Part shown: positions 57,900-64,000 of the stretch, piece by piece
Layout: each line of letters starts with the position of its first letter
Position numbering within the stretch: position 1 is the stretch's first letter
Assembly (NCBI RefSeq): GCF_017875235.1
Contig: NZ_JAGGMI010000016.1
Coordinates: 32,823 to 96,822, forward strand
Source: Asticcacaulis solisilvae
GTDB taxonomy: Bacteria > Pseudomonadota > Alphaproteobacteria > Caulobacterales > Caulobacteraceae
Reading direction: 5' to 3'
DNA length: 64,000 bases
Program-made: the position numbers and the translations under genes
Notes under the pieces: model-generated
Seen by the model: only the letters and a program-made list of their open reading frames with translations
Databases searched by the model: none
What the model was told of the DNA's origin: nothing

Positions 57900-59294
57900 T
57901 CAGGCGTTGCGCAAGTACCAGTCGTAATCGAGCGACGTCACTTCCTCGTAGAAGCGGGCTTGCTCGGTCCGCTTCACCTTGACATACATGTCGACGAAGC
58001 GCTGCCCCAGATAGTCGCGCAGAACCGCGGACTTGTCGAGGTAATCTATGGCCGCGAACCAGTTGGTCGGCAGGATGGCACCGCTTTCGGCCGCGACCGC
58101 ATAGCCGTTGCCGACGACCGCCGGGCCGGGATCGGTCTTGTGCGTAATGCCATGGTGGGCACAGGCCAGAATCGCCGCCAGCACAAGGTACGGATTTCCG
58201 TCGGCCCCGGCCACTCGGTGTTCGACATGGCGCGTATGGGCCGGTCCCGCCGTGACGCGCAAGGAGACCGTGCGGTTGTTGACGCCCCAGGTCAGGCCGA
58301 CCGGCGCATAGGAGTTGGCCTTGAAGCGCTTATAGGAGTTGGCGCCAGGCGCCAGGATGCCCATGCAGTCGGCCAGGTAATCCTTCATCCCGCCGATCAT
58401 ATTGTGCAGCAAGGGCGAGCCCGAAGGATCGGCGGCGGCGCACAAGTTCTTGCCATCCTTGTCAGCCACCGAGATGTGGACATGGAAGCCCGAGCCGGCA
58501 CGATCAGGCCACGGCTTGGCCATGAAGGTCGCTTCGATGCCGAGGCTCAAGGCCACGCCCTTGGCCAGGCGCTTGTACATCACCGCATCGTCGGCTGCGC
58601 GCAGGGCATCGGCCTTGTGCTTCAGCGTCAGTTCGACCTGGCCCGGCGCGAATTCGGAAATCGCGCCTTCCAGCGGGATGTTCTGTTCGTCTGCCGTCTC
58701 CCACAGCTGACGGAAGAAGGCGCCGTGGGCTTCGATTTCCGGCAGGCCATAGACCTGGATGCCTCTTGGCGTCTCATCGGTCGAAAAGGCGCGCGCCGGC
58801 TTCAGTTCGCCGCCCTCGCCGCGTTCGATATCGACCAGGTAATATTCCAGTTCGCACGCCACGACCGGCGTCAGGCCATCGGCCTTGTAACGATCGAGCA
58901 CGCGTTGCAGGACATGGCGCGGATCGAGGTCGTTCGGCGTGCCGTCCAGTTCATAGAGCGACAGCATGACCTGGCCGACATCGTCACCCAGCCAAGGTGC
59001 GGGCACCAGGGTCCCCGGCACCGGCCGCGCCACGCGATCGGCGTCGCCGTCTTCCCAGACCAGTCCCGTCTCTTCGCAGTCGGCGCCCAGCGTGTCGACA
59101 ACCAGGATCGAGCCCGGCAGGAAGCGGCCATATTCGTAGATCGGCAAAAGTTCATGCCGGCGCAGGCGCTTGCCGCGCGGCACGCCGGTCATCGAGGTGA
59201 ACAGGATCTCAAAATAGTTGATGTGCGGATGGGCGTCGAGAAAGGCCTTGGCCTCATCGGCGGTCGCGACCATTGGGTGGGCAGGAAGGCTCAT
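57900..59294 (-). CDS. second glutamine-synthetase-like gamma-glutamylpolyamine synthetase
   Basis: A 464-residue GS-fold ligase distinct from PuuA (45239). GS motifs: VACELEYYLVD (metal glutamate), FMAKPWPDRAGSGFHVHIS, NRTVSLRVTAGPAHTRHVEHRVAGADGNPYLVLAAILA. The residues that contact ATP and metal are kept. It lies between a HemL-like aminotransferase gene (overlap of four bases) and a binding-protein gene, suggesting that it acts on a different polyamine or monoamine taken up by that protein. Exact substrate unknown. Confidence 0.9.
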   Translation of the reverse strand: MSLPAHPMVATADEAKAFLDAHPHINYFEILFTSMTGVPRGKRLRRHELLPIYEYGRFLPGSILVVDTLGADCEETGLVWEDGDADRVARPVPGTLVPAPWLGDDVGQVMLSLYELDGTPNDLDPRHVLQRVLDRYKADGLTPVVACELEYYLVDIERGEGGELKPARAFSTDETPRGIQVYGLPEIEAHGAFFRQLWETADEQNIPLEGAISEFAPGQVELTLKHKADALRAADDAVMYKRLAKGVALSLGIEATFMAKPWPDRAGSGFHVHISVADKDGKNLCAAADPSGSPLLHNMIGGMKDYLADCMGILAPGANSYKRFKANSYAPVGLTWGVNNRTVSLRVTAGPAHTRHVEHRVAGADGNPYLVLAAILACAHHGITHKTDPGPAVVGNGYAVAAESGAILPTNWFAAIDYLDKSAVLRDYLGQRFVDMYVKVKRTEQARFYEEVTSLDYDWYLRNA

Positions 59295-60631
59295 GAGAAG
59301 TCCTTGTAGTAAGGCACGAAGGCCTCGACCGCCGAGATCAGGCGCTGAATCGCGCCTGCCCCGGTCTGTGGCGAAATAAGCATCATATTGTGGAAAGGCG
59401 CAATCAATACGCCCTGGTTGATCAGGAAGATATGGAAGGCTTCCAGAAGGTCATGATCAAGGTAGGGCCGCATGCCGGCGGCGTCACGCGGCGGCTGGGG
59501 CGCGAAGATCAGCTCGGCGCGGGCGCCGACATGGACAACGCTCCACGGCAAGGCATGGCGGTCGATCAGGTCACGCAGGCCCCGCACCAAGGCGTCTGTT
59601 CCAGCCAGCATATGGTCATAAGCGGCTTCGGTCATCACCTCAGTCAGCATGCATTTGATCGCCGCCATGACCAAGGCGTTGCCTGACAGCGTCGTGCCTA
59701 TGCCCGACTGGCCCGGGCCGATCTCCTTTTGCGTCGCGTCCATGCGCGCGGCGACCTCAGCAGTGACGCCCCAGACGGCGGCGGGAATGCCGCCGGCGAT
59801 CGCCTTGCCGCAAGTGAAGATATCGGGCTGCAAACCGTGCGCGCCCATATAGCCCGCCGGGCCGGAGGACAAGGTATGGGTCTCATCCAGGATCAGCAGC
59901 GTGCCGTACTGCGCGGTCAGTTCGCGCAAGGCCTTGTGGAAGCCCGGCTCCGGCAGGATCATGCCGAAATTGGTCATCACCGGCTCGGCCAGCACGGCGG
60001 CGATGTCGCCTTTGGACAGTGCAACTTCGAGCGCTGCTATGTCATTGAACGGGATGACGACCGTGGTTTCGGTCTGGTCGCGCACCTGGCCGATCAAGCC
60101 CTTTTTGTTGCCGGGCTGGCCGTCATAGAGGGCGACAAAACAGTCATCGACCATGCCGTGATAGCAGCCGTCGAAGACGAGGATCTTGTCGCGTTTGGCG
60201 ATGCCCCGCGCCCAGCGGATGGCGGCGCGATTGGCATCCGAAGCGGTCGTGGCCACCTGCCATTGCGTAAGGCCGAAGCGTTGACGGAGGAGATCACCGA
60301 CTTCATTGGCCAGGCGCGTTGGCAGCATGAAGCCGACGCCCTCACCTGCCTGTTTGGCGATCGCGGCCTGAAGTTCAGCGCGCGCGTGGCCGAACATCGA
60401 TGGCGTGTCCCCGAGGCAAAAGTCATCGTAGGCATGGCCGTCGACATCGGTCAGAGTCGCGGCGTGCGCATTATTCACATATATCGGAAATGGCGTTGCC
60501 CAGTCGCGCATCCAGTGCATAGGCACGCCACCGCGCCACGCCGAAGCCTTTTGCGACATGGCTTCGGAGGTGGGGTTGGCGACCGCAAATATTTCGCGTT
60601 GTTCGGAAATAAAAATTTCAAGTCTAGCCAT
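59291..60631 (-). CDS. class III aminotransferase, HemL-like
   Basis: A 446-residue PLP enzyme similar in style to glutamate-1-semialdehyde aminotransferases: GDTPSMFGHARAELQAAI, FDGCYHGMVDDCFVAL, VLAEPVMTNFGMILPEPGF, LLILDETHTLSSGPAGYMGAHGLQPDIFTCGKAIAGGIPAAVWG, with the PLP lysine in GKAIAGG. Biosynthetic HemL would be expected elsewhere; here the gene overlaps a polyamine ligase gene by four bases, so an amine or amino-aldehyde donor is more likely. ATG 60631 is used because the longer reading runs through a repeat. Confidence 0.88.
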   Translation of the reverse strand: MARLEIFISEQREIFAVANPTSEAMSQKASAWRGGVPMHWMRDWATPFPIYVNNAHAATLTDVDGHAYDDFCLGDTPSMFGHARAELQAAIAKQAGEGVGFMLPTRLANEVGDLLRQRFGLTQWQVATTASDANRAAIRWARGIAKRDKILVFDGCYHGMVDDCFVALYDGQPGNKKGLIGQVRDQTETTVVIPFNDIAALEVALSKGDIAAVLAEPVMTNFGMILPEPGFHKALRELTAQYGTLLILDETHTLSSGPAGYMGAHGLQPDIFTCGKAIAGGIPAAVWGVTAEVAARMDATQKEIGPGQSGIGTTLSGNALVMAAIKCMLTEVMTEAAYDHMLAGTDALVRGLRDLIDRHALPWSVVHVGARAELIFAPQPPRDAAGMRPYLDHDLLEAFHIFLINQGVLIAPFHNMMLISPQTGAGAIQRLISAVEAFVPYYKDFS

Positions 60632-60633
60632 AA

Positions 60634-60788
60634 GAAGGCCCCACCACCGCATCGCCTTCGCTTCGCTCAGTTGTGCGGTCCCCCTCCCCATGCTTCGCAC
60701 AGGGAGGAGTGTTCGCGCTCTGTCTCTCCTCCCTGTCGCGAAGCGATGGGGAGGGGGACCATTTGCGGAGCAAATGGTGGTGGGGGCT
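60634..60788. repeat. inverted pair of C-rich repeat units
   Basis: Unit one (60638-60707: GGCCCCACCACCGC...GGTCCCCCTCCCCAT...GGGAGGA) faces unit two (60725-60788: TCCTCCCTGTCGCGAAGCG...GGTGGTGGGGGCT). It forms a long imperfect stem between gabD and the aminotransferase gene, and may separate or process parts of that operon. Confidence 0.82.
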
Positions 60789-60802
60789 CTTGCTGTCGAT
60801 GA

Positions 60803-62251
60803 TCAAATCGCCCCCAGGCCGCCATAGGAGATGTATTTGATGTTCAGATACTCATCCAAACCTTCAGCGGCGCCTTCGCGGCCAAGGCCGGACTCCTTGA
60901 CGCCACCGAACGGCGTCACTTCTGTCGAGATCAGGCCGTCATTCATGCCGACCATGCCATATTCGAGCTTGGCCGCCACGCGCATGGCGCGGCCGATGTC
61001 GCGCGTATAGGCATAGGCCGCCAGCCCAAACGGCGTGTCATTGGCCAGCGCAATCCCCTCTTCTTCCGTCTCGAAACGGAAAAGCGGCGCCACCGGCCCA
61101 AAGATTTCCGTGTCGAAAATCTCCATGTCGTGGGTCACGCCGGTCAGCACGGTGCCTTCATAGAACAGGCCTGAAACATGGCCACCAACCTCAACCTGGG
61201 CGCCCTTGCTGACCGCGTCATCGACCAGCCCCTTGACCTTGTCGATGGCCTTCTGGTTGATCAGCGGCCCCAGCTGCGAACTCTCGTTCCAGCCGGCTTC
61301 CAGCTTCATCGCCTTGACTCTTTCGGTCAAACGGGCGGCAAAGCTGTCGTAGATACCCGACTGCACCAGCAGGCGATTGGCGCAGACGCAGGTCTGGCCG
61401 GTATTGCGGTATTTCGACGCCAGGGCGCCTTCGACGGCCTCATCGATATCGGCGTCGTCGAACACCAGGAAGGGCGCATTGCCACCCAGCTCCATCGATA
61501 TCTTTTTCATGGTCGGCGCGCACTGGGCGTAGAGCAGCTTGCCGACCGGCGTTGACCCGGTGAAGCTCAGCTTCTTGACCCTCGGATCCGACGTCATCGC
61601 CTCGCCCACCGCCCTTGCCGTCGTCGAATTGACGATGTTGATAACGCCGTCCGGCAGGCCGGCCTTGCGCGCCAGCACGTAGAGCGCCAGCGCCGACAGC
61701 GGCGTTTCTTCCGACGGCTTGATGACGACGGTGCAGCCCGCCGCCAGGGCCGGCGACACCTTGCGGGTAATCATCGAGATCGGGAAGTTCCACGGCGTGA
61801 TCGCCGCGCAGACGCCAACCGCCTGCTTGATGGTCTGCAGGTGTTTGCCGGGCGTGGTCGCAGGAATGGTGCGGCCATAGGCCCGCTTGGCTTCTTCAGC
61901 GAACCATTCGATGAAGGACGCACCATAGGTGACCTCGCCGCGCGTCTCCTTGATCGGCCGCCCCTGCTCAAGCGTCACCAGTAGGGCCAGGTCTTCGAGG
62001 TGACTCAAAACCAGATCATTCCATTTTTTCAGAAGGGTCGAGCGCGCCTTAGCGGTCATGCCGGACCAACCCGCAAACGCCAGATCGGCGGCAGTGATGG
62101 CCGCCGTGGTGTCGGCCGCCGAACCGTCCTTGACATAGGCCAGGACACTGCCGTCGGCCGGATTGGTAACTTTAAACCAGCCCGTCTTCGGTTCGAGCGA
62201 AATGGTGTCGCCGAGCAGCGAAACCTGTGCGGAGGTGAGTTTCATTTTCAT
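60803..62251 (-). CDS. gabD: succinate-semialdehyde dehydrogenase
   Basis: A 482-residue NAD(P)-dependent aldehyde dehydrogenase converting succinate semialdehyde from GABA to succinate. NAD-binding ITPWNFPISMITRKVSPALAAGCTVVIKPSEETP, FTGSTPVGKLL, general base Glu in MELGGNAPFLVFDDADID, catalytic cysteine in NTGQTCVCANRLLVQ. The style and length match GabD. Start ATG 62251 overlaps the puuC stop by four bases (ATGA); a second ATG two codons on is also possible. Downstream lies the repeat pair. Confidence 0.94.
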   Translation of the reverse strand: MKMKLTSAQVSLLGDTISLEPKTGWFKVTNPADGSVLAYVKDGSAADTTAAITAADLAFAGWSGMTAKARSTLLKKWNDLVLSHLEDLALLVTLEQGRPIKETRGEVTYGASFIEWFAEEAKRAYGRTIPATTPGKHLQTIKQAVGVCAAITPWNFPISMITRKVSPALAAGCTVVIKPSEETPLSALALYVLARKAGLPDGVINIVNSTTARAVGEAMTSDPRVKKLSFTGSTPVGKLLYAQCAPTMKKISMELGGNAPFLVFDDADIDEAVEGALASKYRNTGQTCVCANRLLVQSGIYDSFAARLTERVKAMKLEAGWNESSQLGPLINQKAIDKVKGLVDDAVSKGAQVEVGGHVSGLFYEGTVLTGVTHDMEIFDTEIFGPVAPLFRFETEEEGIALANDTPFGLAAYAYTRDIGRAMRVAAKLEYGMVGMNDGLISTEVTPFGGVKESGLGREGAAEGLDEYLNIKYISYGGLGAI

Positions 62252-63768
62252 GCCTTGAAGCTGATGCTAACGGCCTTGAGGTCGGCATATTTATATAGGG
62301 CATGCAGCGAGCGGTCGCGACCGAAGCCCGACTGTTTTACGCCGCCGAACGGCGAGGTGATGTCGCAGGCGTCCCAGCCGTTGACCCAGACCAGGCCCGC
62401 CTTCAACGCCTTGGCGGCGCGCATGGCCTTGTTGATGTTCGACGTCCACACACCCGACGCCAGGCCGTAGATGGTGTCGTTGGCAATGCGGTAGGCTTCG
62501 GCCTCGTCCTTGAAGGTCATGACCGACAGGACAGGTCCGAAGACCTCTTCCTGGGCCAGGATGTTGTCGGGGTCGATATTGTCGAGCAGCGACGGCTCGA
62601 CATAGTAGCCGCCGGTTTCCGAACGCACCTGCTTGCCGCCCAGCACAAGCCGGCCGCCCTCGGCCTGGCCGCGCTCGATATATTCCAACGCCGTATGCAT
62701 CTGGCGCGACGAGATCATGGCGCCGAATTGCGTCGCCGGATCGAACGGGTCACCCACCTTGATCGTCTTGGCGACCGCCACAACCCTTTTGACGAAGTCG
62801 TCCTTGATCGACTCTTCGACCAACAGCCGTGAGGCCGCCGTGCACACCTGCCCCTGGTTATAGAAAACGCCCCAGGCGGCATTGGCGGCGGCGCTATCGA
62901 GATCGTCGCTGTCGGCAAAGACGATTTGCGGGCTCTTGCCACCCAGTTCCAGCGACACGCGCTTGAGGTTCGAATCCGCCGAGGCGCGCATCAGCATCCG
63001 CCCGACCGGCCCGGAACCGGTAAAGGCGATCATGTCGACGTCCATGTGTCGTGCCAGGGCATCCCCGGCTTCGGTGCCAAGGCCGGTAACGACATTCCAC
63101 ACGCCCGGCGGCACGCCGGCTTCCAGGGCCAGTTGCGCGGTGTAAAGCGCGGTCATGCTCGAGTTTTCGGCGGGCTTCAGCACCACCGAATTGCCCATGG
63201 CCAGCGCCGGTGCCACCTTCCACATCGCCATGTGCAGCGGGAAATTCCACGGCACGATGGCGCCGATCACACCCAGCGGCTCATGGATCACATAGGACAG
63301 ACGGTCCTCTGGTGAAGGCGCGACCTCGCCATAGATCTTGTCGAGCGCTTCGGCGTAGTAGCGCGTCGTATTGATCGCCAGTGGGATATCGACATTGCGC
63401 GCATCGCTGATCGGCTTGCCGGTGTCGAAGCTTTCCAGCAGAGCCAGGTTTTCGGCGTGCTCACTCATCAAGTCAGCCAGCCGGTGCAGGACTTTCTTCT
63501 TGGCCTTGGGCGCCAGGTTGCGCCAGCGGCCATCCTCAAACGCCCCCCGCGCCGAAGCCACAGCCAGATCGACATCGGTCATGTCGAGCGCGGCGATGGC
63601 GTTGATCTTTTTGCCGTCGCGCGACGACATGTTGTCGAAGGTCCGTCCCGAGCGTGCGCCAACCTCCGCGCCTTCGATAATGGCCTTGGACGGCAGGCTT
63701 AAGCCCTTGACGGCCTTCAGCACGCCTTCCAGCGTATCGGCGGGACTTTGGGGCGCGGATACGGGCAT
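62248..63768 (-). CDS. puuC: gamma-glutamyl-gamma-aminobutyraldehyde dehydrogenase
   Basis: A 506-residue aldehyde dehydrogenase expected to oxidise gamma-glutamyl-aminobutyraldehyde (from PuuB) to gamma-glutamyl-GABA. NAD site IVPWNFPLHMAMWKVAPALAMGNSVVLKPAENSS, FTGSGPVGRML, base Glu in LELGGKSPQIVFADSDDLDSA, catalytic Cys in NQGQVCTAASRLLVEES. N-terminal extension as in E. coli PuuC. An operator copy lies 22 bp upstream of its ATG. It is the first gene of the gabD/aminotransferase/ligase/binding-protein run. Confidence 0.9.
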   Translation of the reverse strand: MPVSAPQSPADTLEGVLKAVKGLSLPSKAIIEGAEVGARSGRTFDNMSSRDGKKINAIAALDMTDVDLAVASARGAFEDGRWRNLAPKAKKKVLHRLADLMSEHAENLALLESFDTGKPISDARNVDIPLAINTTRYYAEALDKIYGEVAPSPEDRLSYVIHEPLGVIGAIVPWNFPLHMAMWKVAPALAMGNSVVLKPAENSSMTALYTAQLALEAGVPPGVWNVVTGLGTEAGDALARHMDVDMIAFTGSGPVGRMLMRASADSNLKRVSLELGGKSPQIVFADSDDLDSAAANAAWGVFYNQGQVCTAASRLLVEESIKDDFVKRVVAVAKTIKVGDPFDPATQFGAMISSRQMHTALEYIERGQAEGGRLVLGGKQVRSETGGYYVEPSLLDNIDPDNILAQEEVFGPVLSVMTFKDEAEAYRIANDTIYGLASGVWTSNINKAMRAAKALKAGLVWVNGWDACDITSPFGGVKQSGFGRDRSLHALYKYADLKAVSISFKA

Positions 63769-63789
63769 GGCGTTCTCTCAATTTGCAGG

Positions 63790-63803
63790 ATTGTGATCAC
63801 AAT
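63790..63803. promoter_or_regulatory. polyamine-regulon operator (upstream of puuC)
   Basis: ATTGTGATCACAAT, identical to the copies at 45108 and 51778. It lies 22 bp upstream of the puuC ATG, a position expected for repression at the promoter. Confidence 0.85.
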
Positions 63804-63856
63804 TAGACACTGCGTATCTGCGGGGTGTCAAGGCTAGTCCGTTCGCCTCTTGGAAG

Positions 63857-63920
63857 AAACCCCACCACCACATCTCTCTCGACATCGTGACGATGGCTCA
63901 CTCGTGCGGTCCCCCTTGTA
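63857..63920. repeat. fragment of C-rich repeat at right edge
   Basis: The blocks ACCCCACCACCACATC and GTGCGGTCCCCCTTG match the first half of the units at 35.8 and 60.7 kb; the rest (to 64000) does not show a clear second unit. No gene is supported in 63804-64000; a small open frame there has no ribosome site. Confidence 0.55.
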
Positions 63921-64000
63921 TCTGGACAAGGTCGCTGAGTTGTACTGAAGCGATGGTGTCCGGGAAGGTATGCAGCCTTCCCGGACATCGGCGGCACGCC

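Noticed and set aside
63803..63997. 64-codon open frame at the right edge
   Set aside because: It covers a repeat fragment and an operator and has no ribosome site or domain.

Overview
The window is about 62% G+C, densely coded and has no phage, plasmid, IS or CRISPR signature. Gene content points to a free-living alphaproteobacterium of the Caulobacteraceae, most likely Asticcacaulis or a close relative. The signs are plant-cell-wall glycosidases (GH74, GH5, GH31, GH35, GH27), a COQ7 ubiquinone hydroxylase, the xseB-ispA-dxs order, a small protein pair ending in a QGHQQDR-like tail, and many short palindromic intergenic repeats. The genus is an inference; no rRNA is present.

Layout. 1-2.6 kb: 5' part of a GH74 xyloglucanase, a rhodanese and a GH5 glucanase. 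2.6-6.5 kb: TetR/HlyD/ABC exporter operon with a clear TetR operator. 6.8-15.5 kb: lipoproteins, a NagX-like acyltransferase, an XRE regulator/membrane protein pair behind three 20-bp palindromes, and a VanW / glycosyltransferase-like / YiiX-like operon. 15.7-26.7 kb: housekeeping and small genes (YjbR, GNATs, tRNA-Leu, MarR, YqaA-DsbB-COQ7-DUF1003, HNH, gluQRS, csp, a catalytically dead esterase homologue, DUF1285, RcnB-like). 26.7-32.8 kb: dxs, ispA, xseB, a histidine phosphatase, cfa and a CHAD protein. 32.8-39.8 kb: a side-chain-removing set (GH31 alpha-xylosidase with PA14 insert, GH35 beta-galactosidase, GntR regulator, GH27 alpha-galactosidase). 40.1-45 kb: galU, phosphomannomutase, two small disordered proteins, an RNA methyltransferase, MscS.

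45.1-63.8 kb is a putrescine/polyamine utilisation region: puuA-puuB; a class III aminotransferase; potF-H-I-G with puuD; a second substrate-binding protein with a second glutamine-synthetase-like ligase and a HemL-like aminotransferase; gabD and puuC. Together they encode uptake (PotFGHI), gamma-glutamylation (PuuA), oxidation (PuuB, PuuC), hydrolysis to GABA (PuuD) and entry into the TCA cycle (aminotransferase, GabD). Four transcription units in this region each carry the palindrome ATTGTGATCACAAT or a close variant upstream, suggesting one regulon whose regulator is not encoded in the window. A soluble chemoreceptor-like Cache protein and an M50 protease sit inside the region.

Two families of short repeats punctuate the window: C-rich paired inverted units (about 4.7, 35.8, 38.5, 51.6, 60.7 and 63.9 kb) and a second family of imperfect palindromes of about 115 bp (15.6, 42.6 and 49.2 kb, with a shorter relative at 22.8 kb).
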